From Mucilaginibacter terrae (GTDB taxonomy: Bacteria; Bacteroidota; Bacteroidia; Sphingobacteriales; Sphingobacteriaceae): a stretch of 64,000 bases of DNA. Position 1 is the stretch's first letter. Every line of letters begins with the position of its first letter. Positions 37,862 through 47,335 of this stretch are shown one piece after another. The notes below the pieces were generated by a model. The model had not been told where the DNA came from and ran no database searches. It saw nothing but the letters and a program-made list of their open reading frames with translations. Both the position numbers and the translations under genes were made by a program. Where the stretch lies: positions 1,488,001-1,552,000 of the forward strand of contig NZ_JAVLVU010000001.1 of NCBI RefSeq assembly GCF_031951985.1, written 5' to 3'.

Positions 37862-38896
37862 CTAAACTTGCACGTGAGGGTTAATAATGGTTTCTGCAAA
37901 ACGCTCCATTTCTTCCAGCTGCGGGCTGCACTGTAATAAAAAGAAATCCACACCAATTTTTTCAAACTCGGCTATACGGTCTTGCACCTGCCATGGGGTG
38001 CCTATTAAACCAGAGCGCAGGCCACGGTTTGATACCGAATAATCGTGCAGTGAAACCTGTTGCTCTAACTGCGTACCCGATAACCATTGCTGATAGTTTT
38101 TATAGCCCGATGAACCTTCTTTTACATTGGTAATGCGTTCCAGCTCACGCTTCACTTCGGTATCGCTGTCGCGGATGATGCTGTATGCGGCCACACCAAA
38201 TTTCATGGGCGGCAGACCTTTCTTTTCGCGGCGTTCGCGCAAATCGTTAATGCGACGGGCAATCAGTTCGGGCGAATCGCCGTGCATCACGTAGCCATCA
38301 CATGTTGATGAAATAAGATCTTTAGCTGCTTCTGATTCGCCGCCTGCGTAAATGCTGGGGCGTGGCCTGTTATTAACAGGTTTAGGTTGCAGCACATTGT
38401 CGTTTACGTTGTAGTACTTGCCATCAAAGCTAAAATGATCTTGCTTCCAAACGCTGTCAACCACGTTCAGCCATTCGGCAGTGCGGGCATAGCGGTTGTC
38501 ATGCTGTTCAAAGGTAATACCATATTTTTCGGCCTCATCCTTCCACCATGATGATACCACGTTGAGGGATATACGCCCGTTGCTGATATGGTCTATATTG
38601 GCGGCTTGCTTGGCTAACAATGCCGGGTTATGAAACGTTGGCCTTACAGCCACCATTAACTCTTGCTTATGGGTAACGGCAGCCAATGCCGCAGCGGTAG
38701 ACCAAGCATCTAACGATGGCTCTTCCTCGCCCTTAATATCGTTTAAGTAAAGTTCGGCAATTAAGGCCAGGTCAAACCCAATCTCTTCGCTCCGTATGGC
38801 CAGTTTTTTAACATAATCCCAGGTTGGGGTCATGTTTTCGTCTTCCACGTTACGCAGCCAACCGCCAAAAACCGGCAGCCAATATCCATATTTCAT
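37862..38896 (-). CDS. LLM-class flavin-dependent monooxygenase, SsuD/SfnG-like
   Basis: A 344-residue cytoplasmic TIM-barrel enzyme of the luciferase-like monooxygenase class. 'YGYWLPVFGGWLRN' at the start, 'AALAAVTHKQELMVAVRPTFHNPALLAKQAANIDHIS' and 'GRISLNVVSSWWKDEAEKYG' follow the alkanesulfonate (SsuD) and dimethylsulfone (SfnG) monooxygenase pattern. Such enzymes use reduced FMN and O2 to split C-S bonds and release sulfite. A flavin reductase partner is not in the window. The gene follows the ATP-grasp gene by 29 bases. The sulfur-type operator upstream of that gene supports a role in organosulfur use under sulfur limitation. Confidence 0.87.
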   Translation of the reverse strand: MKYGYWLPVFGGWLRNVEDENMTPTWDYVKKLAIRSEEIGFDLALIAELYLNDIKGEEEPSLDAWSTAAALAAVTHKQELMVAVRPTFHNPALLAKQAANIDHISNGRISLNVVSSWWKDEAEKYGITFEQHDNRYARTAEWLNVVDSVWKQDHFSFDGKYYNVNDNVLQPKPVNNRPRPSIYAGGESEAAKDLISSTCDGYVMHGDSPELIARRINDLRERREKKGLPPMKFGVAAYSIIRDSDTEVKRELERITNVKEGSSGYKNYQQWLSGTQLEQQVSLHDYSVSNRGLRSGLIGTPWQVQDRIAEFEKIGVDFFLLQCSPQLEEMERFAETIINPHVQV

Positions 38897-38925
38897 GATT
38901 TGTACTTTTTAGGTTTACAAATTTT

Positions 38926-39900
38926 TTATACCACCGCTATATTTTCACTCTCGCCAACGGCTTCCTTCTCCAAAAAATCAACCAGGCGCTCATGCGGGTT
39001 AAAGCCAATAACATTTACGGCATCGGCCACAAAGTTGGATAAGGCATTTACGTCGTAGTACAGCACTTCACCGTCGCGGTCATCAATAATGTATTCTATG
39101 CCGCCCACGTCAATGCCGCTACGCTGTACTATGGTTTCAATGTTTTTAATTACATCGGGCGGTGGTGTATAGGCTTCTACTTTGAGGCCGTTTTTAGGGG
39201 CATCTACCGCGCAGGCATTGCGCACCAAATCCTGCCCTGTGGTGGTTTGGCATATATCTGCCGGGCACAGGTTAAAGCTTTCGCCCGAGGTGTAAACCCT
39301 GATAGCGTACAAATATTTGCCACCCAGCGTTTCAACACGGGTAATATACCCGCCACGCGCCGGAATGAATTCCTGCACCAATGCCGTATGGTCAATACCC
39401 AAATCAATTTTATTATTATTAATGGCCTCGCGTACAGCCTCTATGCTATCAAACTTTTCGATACCTGCACCGCTGCCACCAATATTGGCTTTCATCACTA
39501 TAGGAAACCGCAATCCTTCGGCAGCAGCCTCTATTTGCGATGGATGGTTAATTACCCTCGATTTTGGATACTTAATACCCAGCTTTTGCAGCAGTTGCAG
39601 TTGTAAGGCTTTAGATGTTTCGTAAATAAAAGCCTTATAACCGTTAATTACCCTTATGCCATGCTCCTCAAGGTGCTTGAGGTAATTCAGCGTATAAAAA
39701 GTACCCTGCACGCCACCACGTAAGTAAGCCGATGGACTCATGCGGTTAAAAAACAGTGATATGTCAGGCCTATCTTCATCAATAGCATATTGATGCTGTG
39801 TTGGATTTACTGTTTCGTATGGTAATCCCCTCCTTTCCAGTTCGGTAAACAGGGGCTTAAACCAATCGGGGTGTTCGTGTGATATGACGATTTTACTCAT
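38926..39900 (-). CDS. RimK-like ATP-grasp ligase
   Basis: A 324-residue cytoplasmic ATP-grasp protein. The N-terminal pre-grasp domain ('KIVISHEHPDWFKPLF') is followed by 'YETSKALQLQLLQKLGIKYPKS', the lysine-rich ATP loop 'FPIVMKANIGGSGAGIEKF', 'ALVQEFIPARGGYITRVETLGG' and the metal-binding 'IEYIIDDRDGEVLYYDVNAL'. These enzymes join a carboxylate to an amine or thiol through an acyl phosphate. RimK relatives ligate Glu, Cys or peptides. The neighbours (monooxygenase, Cys-controlled SusCD operon, tRNA-Cys) suggest a sulfur-related peptide product, but the substrate is not deducible. Its ATG is 10 bases downstream of the operator at 39911. Confidence 0.85.
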   Translation of the reverse strand: MSKIVISHEHPDWFKPLFTELERRGLPYETVNPTQHQYAIDEDRPDISLFFNRMSPSAYLRGGVQGTFYTLNYLKHLEEHGIRVINGYKAFIYETSKALQLQLLQKLGIKYPKSRVINHPSQIEAAAEGLRFPIVMKANIGGSGAGIEKFDSIEAVREAINNNKIDLGIDHTALVQEFIPARGGYITRVETLGGKYLYAIRVYTSGESFNLCPADICQTTTGQDLVRNACAVDAPKNGLKVEAYTPPPDVIKNIETIVQRSGIDVGGIEYIIDDRDGEVLYYDVNALSNFVADAVNVIGFNPHERLVDFLEKEAVGESENIAVV

Positions 39901-39910
39901 TTCCTATTTC

Positions 39911-39929
39911 ATCTATCAATTTAGTAGAC
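39911..39929. promoter_or_regulatory. Operator shared with the second SusC promoter (copy 2)
   Basis: ATCTATCAATTTAGTAGAC matches the copy at 47483-47501 at 17 of 19 bases and has TCTA...TAGA arms. It lies between the -7 box at 39934 and the ATG at 39900, so a bound repressor would sit on the transcription start. Confidence 0.7.
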
Positions 39930-39933
39930 AATG

Positions 39934-39941
39934 CAAATATA
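39934..39941 (-). promoter_or_regulatory. -7 element of the ATP-grasp/monooxygenase unit
   Basis: TATATTTG on the minus strand is an exact TAnnTTTG match, 33 bases before the start codon and directly next to the operator. A good -33 TTTG was not found at the normal distance. Confidence 0.6.
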
Positions 39942-40009
39942 TTGTTTTATACAATTGCTCTCTACTTTCGCAATTATGTATTTGCCTTTTTACAATTGCC
40001 CATACGCTG

Positions 40010-40081
40010 AGGCGTGAGGACGGATTCGAACCGTCGTGAAAGGTTTTGCAGACCCCCGCCTAACCGCTCGGCCACTCCGCC
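40010..40081 (-). tRNA. tRNA-Cys (GCA) with one extra base in the acceptor stem
   Basis: Cloverleaf on the minus strand: acceptor GGCGGAG, anticodon loop CTGCAAA with GCA, T arm GACGG-TTCGAAT-CCGTC and discriminator U73, the tRNA-Cys identity base. The 3' acceptor strand reads CTC-A-CGCC. Without the A (plus-strand T at 40015) it pairs perfectly, so there is a single-base bulge or a sequence error. The anticodon stem has two G-U pairs. The gene sits 46 bases downstream of the M14 peptidase stop, same strand, and about 70 bases before the ATP-grasp promoter. CCA is not encoded. Confidence 0.9.
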
Positions 40082-40127
40082 TTGTAAAAGCTGCACCTGT
40101 TTTAGGCAGATGCAGCTCAGGAAAAGT

Positions 40128-42779
40128 TTATTCGCCGGCAAAGCCGCCACCGCCGTTAAGCAGGTTGGCAAAAAATATGGCATTCAGGAATAAACGGTTG
40201 GTGCCTAACCAATAGCCACGATACGTAGGGTCATCGGCAAATAAAACCACCTCGCCGTTGCCGCTTGCCGTAGCAATAATGGCCGCCGAATTAGCCACCC
40301 GGTTAACGTTTGTTTTTGACGAATAGCCATTGATAAATGGATTGCCGGTATACTGTGCCACCGTAGTATATTTATTGCTGCTGGGAACCAAAATGGTTGG
40401 TCCGTTTTTGTTGATGAACAATTTGCGGCTTGTTACGCCAAATGCTATGGGATGCGTAATGTCTAAATCGGCCTGAAATATAGCGCCGTTTATTCTGCGC
40501 GAGCCTTCCACATCTTCCTGGCGGGCATAATCTAAGCGGGTTTGTTTTTCTTTTTTGGCAGCATCTGCTCCTCCGGCCTTCTCACCGGCTTTTTCAGAGG
40601 CAGGCGGCGGGGTATCGCCACGGCCTCCACGGTTGGCAAAATCGGCCTCCACCAGTTTTTCTTTTACCAAACCATTGTGTACAGCCCATGCTGTTGCGGT
40701 TTGGAAAGTAATTAATGTGCCGCCATCGTTAACCCAGCTTTTCAGCTTTTCAACTGTGGCATTATCCCATGCAGCGTAATTACCGGCAGGCAAAACCAAC
40801 ACGTTGTATTTTTTGAGCGATGCGCGTACAAAGCTGCTCAGGTCAATTTTGGTTACCGGTAAATCAAGTTGCTGGTTAAGCAAAAACCACACCTGCCCGG
40901 CCTCCGAAGCGGTCACACCCTGACCAAAGGCCAGCGCTACTTCGGGCTTTCGGACGGCTTTAATGTTACTACTACCTAAATCAATACCCTCGGCACTAAA
41001 ACCACCGTTTACGGCAAGCACATTAATATGCGTATTGGCGGCTACTTCCTGCACGGCTTTGTACAAAGAATCGGGCGATATGGTTTGGCCGGCAACCGGT
41101 ATTACCAACGAGCCTGAACCAAAAGCGCGTTTACCGTTAGGCGTACTCACCGTAAACGATTTGAACGCCGTTTTAACTAATACGTTTTTGATGAGCAATT
41201 TGTATAAAGCCTTGCTCGCGTTATAATCGTTATAGTTAAGCAAATAAGCATAGCTCGAGCGCCCGCCTTCAACATCGCCTTTGGCAAGGCTGAGGCCGCT
41301 TACCTCGGCCGCTTTGGCTAAGGGTGCGGCGGCTTTGGCATATTTTAAACCATAGGCATGAATTACGCTCCAACCGGTGTTATCATAATAAATACTGTCT
41401 TTAAGAATATTTTCCTCGAATACTGAATGTACCAGCAAGAAATTGGGTTGTGCCGATGGTACCACATAAGCCTTACCCTTTTCAAAGGTTTTACCATCCT
41501 GGCTGTAATTATCGTTCAGTTCGTATACTTTAATGCGATGCTGCAGCAATAAGCCCAGGAACTTTTGGGTAAGGTTGATGTCTTTGCTATCGCCAAACAC
41601 GTATGATTTGGCCGGGTTTTTCTGACCCTGCTCTAAAGCATATTTAAAAAAGTCTTTTTGCACTTTAAATAAGCCTGCCTTTTCGGCCACGGCACCGCGG
41701 ATGGTTGAAAAGCTGGTGGCTAAGTGATTGCGGATAGTGAAAGCAAAGGTTACCAAGCCGTTGCTCGATTCCTGCTGAACACCGCGCGAACTGGCCTGCT
41801 CAAATGTAGCCGCCACCGAACCAAAGAATTTTGGATAGGTAGAGCCGTATATAGGTGACAGGTTATCGTAATTCTCTTTGGTGAAATAAAACGAGCCTAT
41901 ATCATCCAAAGCCTTAGCATGGTACTTGGCCAAAATGGTTTGGTACTCATACAAAAACTGCGGAATTATGGGGCTTTCGTGACGCTTAGGGGTTGGCTCG
42001 AAATAATAGGTTGCATTGGTGCCCTGCTCATGAAAATCAATTTGCACGTTAGGATACCATTTGTGAAAAAACTCGATACGGTTACGGCTTTCCACCTGTA
42101 CCAGGTTCAGCCAGTCGCGGTTTAAATCGGTAAAGTAATGGTTGGTACGCCCGGCAGGCCAGCCTTCTACATGCTCTTTGTCAATAGCATCGCTAACAGG
42201 CGGAAACGAGTGGTAGGCATTATGCCAGTTGGCGGCACGGTCGCGGCCATCTGGGTTAAGTGCAGGGTCGATAAAAATAACCGATTCGTTCAGCCATTTC
42301 AACGTTTCGGCATCCTGACTGGCGGCAAGGTAGTAACCGGTGAGTAAACTTACTTCAGTGCTCGAAGTTTCGTTACCGTGCACACCGTAGCCTAAATGGA
42401 TAACTACGGGGGCATTGCTGTTAAGCGCAGGTTTTGCCGGGTCAATTTGATTAAGGTGTTCCTGCCTTATTTGCTCCAGTTTATTGTAGTTTGATGGCGC
42501 TGTAATCGTAACGATGATTTGTTCGCGTTGCTCATAGGTTTTACCAATGGTTTGCACATGCACACGGTCGCTCACGCGGGCCAATTCCCTGAAGTAAGCA
42601 TTCACCTGGTCGATACGTGTAAAGTACGAACCCACCGGGTAGCCCAAAAACTGTTCGGGCGTGGGTATTTTGCTGTCCAGTGTGGTAGCCTTTGGAAAAT
42701 AGTAGCTGTTTTGCGCATGAGCTTGATGCACAGGTGCGGCCAATGCGGCCAGCAACAGTAGTTTGTAAAAGGTTTTCAT
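40128..42779 (-). CDS. Secreted M14-family zinc carboxypeptidase
   Basis: An 883-residue exported protein (signal peptide to about residue 22). The M14 domain occupies about 35-400: 'FTRIDQVNAYFRELARVSDRV', zinc ligands in 'GYGVHGNETSSTE' (His and Glu), 'PALNPDGRDRAANW' and the third-ligand region 'QIDFHEQGTNATYYF'. The second half contains a DJ-1/GATase-like region ('NVLVLPAGNYAAWDNATVEKLKSWV', about 660-690), as in many large Bacteroidota M14 enzymes. It trims C-terminal residues from peptides in the periplasm or at the surface. It follows SusD by 24 bases and is probably on the same transcript as SusC-SusD, giving a peptide-uptake operon. Confidence 0.9.
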   Translation of the reverse strand: MKTFYKLLLLAALAAPVHQAHAQNSYYFPKATTLDSKIPTPEQFLGYPVGSYFTRIDQVNAYFRELARVSDRVHVQTIGKTYEQREQIIVTITAPSNYNKLEQIRQEHLNQIDPAKPALNSNAPVVIHLGYGVHGNETSSTEVSLLTGYYLAASQDAETLKWLNESVIFIDPALNPDGRDRAANWHNAYHSFPPVSDAIDKEHVEGWPAGRTNHYFTDLNRDWLNLVQVESRNRIEFFHKWYPNVQIDFHEQGTNATYYFEPTPKRHESPIIPQFLYEYQTILAKYHAKALDDIGSFYFTKENYDNLSPIYGSTYPKFFGSVAATFEQASSRGVQQESSNGLVTFAFTIRNHLATSFSTIRGAVAEKAGLFKVQKDFFKYALEQGQKNPAKSYVFGDSKDINLTQKFLGLLLQHRIKVYELNDNYSQDGKTFEKGKAYVVPSAQPNFLLVHSVFEENILKDSIYYDNTGWSVIHAYGLKYAKAAAPLAKAAEVSGLSLAKGDVEGGRSSYAYLLNYNDYNASKALYKLLIKNVLVKTAFKSFTVSTPNGKRAFGSGSLVIPVAGQTISPDSLYKAVQEVAANTHINVLAVNGGFSAEGIDLGSSNIKAVRKPEVALAFGQGVTASEAGQVWFLLNQQLDLPVTKIDLSSFVRASLKKYNVLVLPAGNYAAWDNATVEKLKSWVNDGGTLITFQTATAWAVHNGLVKEKLVEADFANRGGRGDTPPPASEKAGEKAGGADAAKKEKQTRLDYARQEDVEGSRRINGAIFQADLDITHPIAFGVTSRKLFINKNGPTILVPSSNKYTTVAQYTGNPFINGYSSKTNVNRVANSAAIIATASGNGEVVLFADDPTYRGYWLGTNRLFLNAIFFANLLNGGGGFAGE

Positions 42780-42803
42780 GTTTATTGTTCGTTATAAAGT
42801 CAG

Positions 42804-44141
42804 TTAATAGCCTGGGTTTTGTGTTACATCTGGGTCTGATAAAATATCAGAATACGGGATAGGGAACAGCCAGTAATTACGGTTAGTTACGCCTAATACG
42901 GCCCCTGCCCTTTCGGTACGTACCAAATCAAACCAGCGGTGTGCCTCAAAGGCAAACTCTACGCCGTTTTCATCTTCAATGGCTTGTAAAAGCGTCGGTT
43001 GTGTAGCTGCTGTGGTTATACCCACATCGGCCCTTGCGCGTACGAGGTTTAAATCGGCAGCGGCATCAAGCAATTTGTTTTGCTGGGCGCGGGCTTCGGC
43101 ACGTATAAGGTACAACTCGGCAATACGAATGAGATATGATGGATCGGTGCCGGTTGCGGTGGTATTATATAGCACACCGTAAACCGAAGCTCCTGTGCCG
43201 GCAATTAGTGTACTGCGTGTACCTCCAATTAACGGGTTATTCAGCTTAGCCACCAAAGCATCAGAGGGCTTGAGCGTGTACTGACCACCTGCCGAACTTG
43301 GGTACCACAGGTTCCAGTACGTATTGCGGTCGTTAACCGAGTAGGCCAGCTCCAACACCGATTCGGCTGTTTGGAAAGGTGCCGTAAAAAAGCTTTTATA
43401 AGGTTTAACCAGCGAGTATTTGGTGTTGCTAATTACCTGTGTGGCGTACGTTTCGGCATCAGCCCATTGTTTACGATACAGGTGTAGCCTTGCACGTAAA
43501 GCACGGGCAGCACTTTTTTGTGCACGGTTGCGGGTGCTGGCATCTTCGGGCAGTAATTGTTCTGCTTGTATCAGGTCGGCCAGTACCTGATCATAAGTCT
43601 GGTCGAGGGTACTGCGTTTGATGCCTTTTAATACGCTTAAATCGGTTGTGGGTTTTAGTTGCAGCTGTACCCCACCCCAGCCACGGGCCAAATCAAAATA
43701 GCTAAGCGCCCTGATGAAATAGGCCTCTCCGAGTATCTTGTTTTTTTCGGCCACTGTAAGTAATGGGTCGGTAACATTAGGCACATAAAACAGTACACTG
43801 TTGGCCGAGTTAATGGCGCGGTAAATATTTTGGTAGGCCGATACCGTAATTACGTTATCGGTTGGCACGGCATTTTGGTCTAATTGCAGGTACTCGCTCA
43901 GGGTGCCGTTAAACACCACATTATCAGTAGTAATGGTGCCCAATGTGGGGTAGCTGGAGGCGTAGTAGCCTTGCACACGGTCGTAAGCACCAATAATGGC
44001 TGCCCGTGCGGTGCCTAAATCAGTAATAGCTGCTTCGGTTGGCAGGGCGTTGTTGGGTATTTCTTCCAGGTACTTTTTGCACGATGCCGTAACCAGCACA
44101 GTAGCAATCAGGAATATATTTTTAATGTATGAGGTTTTCAT
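42804..44141 (-). CDS. SusD/RagB-type lipoprotein of the Cys-leader operon
   Basis: A 445-residue SusD-family lipoprotein (lipobox 'VLVTASCKK', Cys21). Family blocks include 'YFIRALSYFDLARGWGGVQLQL' near residue 148, 'AARALRARLHLYRKQWADAETYA' near 210, 'RIAELYLIRAEARAQQNKL' and the closing 'NGVEFAFEAHRWFDLVRTERAG'. It should recruit substrate to the adjacent SusC (20-base gap). RagB-type members can bind peptides instead of glycans, which would suit the M14 carboxypeptidase that follows. It is shorter than the SusD at 28584-30266 and distant from it. Confidence 0.92.
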   Translation of the reverse strand: MKTSYIKNIFLIATVLVTASCKKYLEEIPNNALPTEAAITDLGTARAAIIGAYDRVQGYYASSYPTLGTITTDNVVFNGTLSEYLQLDQNAVPTDNVITVSAYQNIYRAINSANSVLFYVPNVTDPLLTVAEKNKILGEAYFIRALSYFDLARGWGGVQLQLKPTTDLSVLKGIKRSTLDQTYDQVLADLIQAEQLLPEDASTRNRAQKSAARALRARLHLYRKQWADAETYATQVISNTKYSLVKPYKSFFTAPFQTAESVLELAYSVNDRNTYWNLWYPSSAGGQYTLKPSDALVAKLNNPLIGGTRSTLIAGTGASVYGVLYNTTATGTDPSYLIRIAELYLIRAEARAQQNKLLDAAADLNLVRARADVGITTAATQPTLLQAIEDENGVEFAFEAHRWFDLVRTERAGAVLGVTNRNYWLFPIPYSDILSDPDVTQNPGY

Positions 44142-44161
44142 GATTCTGTTTTAATGAGGAT

Positions 44162-47100
44162 TTAGAATGTTACGTTGGCACCAATCTGAAAGGTTTTTGG
44201 TTGCGGCACTGTAGCCCAATCATACCCTGCGGTGTTTTGGTTGCTGCTTTGTGAGCTAACCTCAGGGTCGAGGCCGCCATACTTGGTAAAGGTGAGCAGG
44301 TTGGTAGCCTGTGCATACAAGCGTATTTTATTCAACTTAACTTTTTGCAAAAATGCCGCAGGCAGGTTGTAACCCAACGTTAAGGTTTTAAGCCTGATGA
44401 ATGAACCATCCTCTAAATAGCGTGAGCTCAAATTGGCTACGTTACCCCCATAATTATTCGCGTTTCCGCCGTTTTGTGCCGGGTTACGGCTATCAGCCGT
44501 TAAGCGTGGAATGTCGGTTTGATCGCCCGGTTTTTGCCAGCGCTCCAGCTGGCGCGGCAGGAAGCCGATATTAGCCTGAAGATTGCCATGCACCATGAAA
44601 AAATCGTTCATGTTCATGATCTTATTGCCTTGCTGAAATATGAAGGAAAAGCCAAGGTCGAAATTTTTATAAACCAGGTTGTTATTAAACCCGCCCGAAA
44701 ACTTAGGTAGTGCATTGCCCACGATCTGGCGGTCGGCCGAGGTAATTTGGCCGTCTTTGTTTACATCCTCATAAACCGCATTACCCGTTTGCGAATCAAC
44801 ATAAAGTTGCTTGTACAGTTGGAACGAGTTAACCGCGTAGCCCTGGCGTAATATGGAAATATTGCGCCCTGATGCTCCTAAAGCTATATCAGATGCCAAT
44901 TTTTCGATTTTATTGGCATTAAAGGATATATTAAAGTTCGTGGTCCATTTAAAACTGGCTGTTTGCACGTTGGTAGAGTTAATTGCCAGATCGACACCTT
45001 TATTGCGCACGGCACCAAAGTTTTGCAGGTAAGAAGCAAAACCCGAGCGATAAGGTACAGGAACATTCAGCAATAAATCGTAGGTGTACTTGTTGTAATA
45101 ATCAACTACAATGTTCAGCCTGTTTTTCAGGAAACCAAATTCGGCACCAAAATCAATTTGGCGGGTGGTTTCCCAGGTTAAATCGGGGTTGGCCAGTTGC
45201 GATGGTGCAGTACCCGGTTGCTCCAGATAGTTAGCACCCGATGACCACAGCCCCTGAGCAGCATAAGAACCTATACCATTTTGGTTACCCGATAAACCTA
45301 TGCTGGCACGCAGTTTCAACTCGTCAAACACGTTCAGGTTTTTAATAAAACTTTCCTGACCGGCGCGCCATGCAAAACCTCCCGAAGGGAAATAGCCCCA
45401 CTGCTTGTTTACTCCAAACTTTGATGAGCCATCGGCACGTATGCTACCATCAATGGTGTATTTATTATCATACGTGTAGCTTACCTTACTAAAGAACGAA
45501 AGCAGCTTTGACTCGGCCCTTGATGATGAGCCCGACCGGGTAGCTGCAACAGCTACTGATTTTAAGCTGTTGGCAGCAAAGCCCGTCCCGGTTGCAGAGG
45601 TGTTTTGTGTAAGTACCGTATTAATGGTGTTACCAATTAAGGCATTGATGTTGTGTTTACCATTTGGCCCAAAGGTTTTAATGTAGTTTAACACCTGCTC
45701 GTTGGTAAGTACAATGTTCTTGTTTTCGTACGATGCCGCCGAGCCTAATGATGATATACCCGCGCTGATGAGCGTGTTAGAGTAGTTATTTTCATACTCA
45801 CTGCCGTTATCAATACTCCAGCTGCTGCGCAGTTTAAGGCCCGGTATAATGGTGTATTCGCCATAAATGTTGCCTATGGTGCGCCATCCCACAGCATCGT
45901 TATCTAAATTTTCGATAAGCGCAACGTGGTTATCAAAGCTGCCGTAACGGGCATAAGTGCCATCGGCATTAAAAATAGGCAGGTAAGAGCGGCGGGAATA
46001 AGGCCGAGTTAATTACCCCGGTTGGGTTGTTATCGCTTCCGCTTACATTACGGTAAGAACGGGCAAAGTTGATACTGGTACCTACCTTTAATTTGTCGGT
46101 AAGGTAATTATCATAGTTAATCCTTGCCGTATAACGGTTATATCCTGATGGTCGTACCACCGATTCCTGATTTAAATAGCCCAAGCCAATATAATAGGTG
46201 CTGCGCTCGGTACCGCCTTGGGTTGCCAGCTCATAATTTTGGGTACGTGCCGTGCGGAACAGATCGGCAAAGCGATCATACGTGGGCTGACTTTCGGGGT
46301 TGGCTATTAACGTTGGCGCAGGTAAGGCCGGGTTATCTCTCACCGTATTGAGGCGCGACTCGTTAGTTAACAACGCAGTTTCGGGGCCGGTGGCTACCTT
46401 AAATTTATTAATAGCGGTTGCCCAACCCTGGTAGGTATTAAAGCTAACGCGGGCCGAGGTATTGCGTTTACCTCGTTTAGTGGTAACAATTACCACGCCG
46501 TTTGCCCCCAACGAGCCATAAATCGCCGTGGCGTTGGCATCTTTTAATATCTGGATGTCTTCAATATCATTGGGGTTAATATCGGCCAGCGGGTTTGAGC
46601 CTTGCTGGTTGCCCAAACCGGTTTGTATAGGGTCGTTATTGCTCACAAAAACCCCATCGATGATGTACAGCGGATCGACAGAAGCGTTAATGGAGTTATT
46701 GCCCCGTATACGAAAAGTAATGCCACCACCGGGTACACCATTACTGGCCGAAACTTGTACACCACTTGCCTTACCTTGCAACAATTGGTTAAAAGCAGCC
46801 ACAGGCTGGTCTTTTATGGCATCTCCCTTTACGCTTGTTATAGAGCTGGCTACATATTTACGCTCTTGCGTGGTGTAGCCGGTTATTACTACATCGCTTA
46901 ACTGCCCAATGCTTTCTTTAAGGCGTATTTCAACAGGGCTGCCATCTACCCTGGTTTCCTGCTGAACATAGCCTATAAAGCTTACAATAAGTGTGTACGG
47001 AAAGCTTTGACCGGTAACAAAGCTGAATTTGCCGTCGTTATCGGTTGCTACGGCATGTGTGGTGCCTTTAATTTTAACACTGGCACCTGCAACGGGCAGT

Positions 47101-47234
47101 TTGGTATCGGCATCAACAACAACGCCGGTTAATTTTGATTTAATGGTAGGTTGGCTACCGGTTTGCGCAAAGCTAAGCTGCGCAAAAAAAGCGCAAAGCA
47201 GTAGCAGCACACCCCTTAAGTAAAGGTGTTTCAT
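44162..47234 (-). pseudogene. SusC/RagA transporter of the Cys-leader operon, interrupted by a +1 frameshift
   Basis: Two frames make one SusC of about 1023 residues. The first (47234 to 45969) has the signal peptide, carboxypeptidase-D-like domain ('KLTGVVVDADTKLPVAGASV'), TonB box ('VVITGYTTQERK') and plug ('LQGKASGVQVSASNGVPGG', 'IQILKDANATAIYGSLGANG'). The second (to 44162) has the rest of the barrel, ending 'TFQIGANVTF'. They meet at A5 at 45971-45975 (plus strand): removing one base gives 'LPAYFNADGTYARYGSFDNH', a normal SusC stretch. All of the transporter is present, so a sequencing error or very recent mutation is likely. The operon carries a 260-base leader with a Cys-rich peptide and terminator-like hairpin. 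Confidence 0.88.
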
Positions 47235-47302
47235 AATAATGAATGTGTTTTGAGTAATTGGGGATAAGCCGTTACGGGTAACAGCAATACCTTATTTGGG
47301 AG

Positions 47303-47335
47303 AAAAATTTAACAGCTATAAGAGCAATAGCGTTA
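47303..47335 (-). terminator. Terminator-like hairpin directly after the Cys leader peptide
   Basis: On the minus strand TAAC-GCTAT pairs with ATAGC-T-GTTA (9 bp, one bulged T, 7-base loop), followed by AA and five T (47303-47307). The 5' arm starts with the TAA stop codon of the leader peptide. Next to it, inside the peptide's last codons, a 7-bp hairpin (47336-47352) with a 3-base loop competes for position. The layout suits transcription attenuation. Confidence 0.65.

Noticed and set aside
37792..37884. 30-codon plus-strand frame at the 3' end of the monooxygenase gene
   Set aside because: Overlaps the real gene's end on the opposite strand and shows no recognisable composition.
39974..40183. 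69-codon minus-strand frame across the tRNA-Cys
   Set aside because: It is the tRNA and the M14 3' end read in a wrong frame.
47240..47300. Second hairpin (GCTGTTA-CCCG-TAACGGC) close to the SusC start as a terminator
   Set aside because: No T-run follows; it could affect translation but there is not enough to call it.
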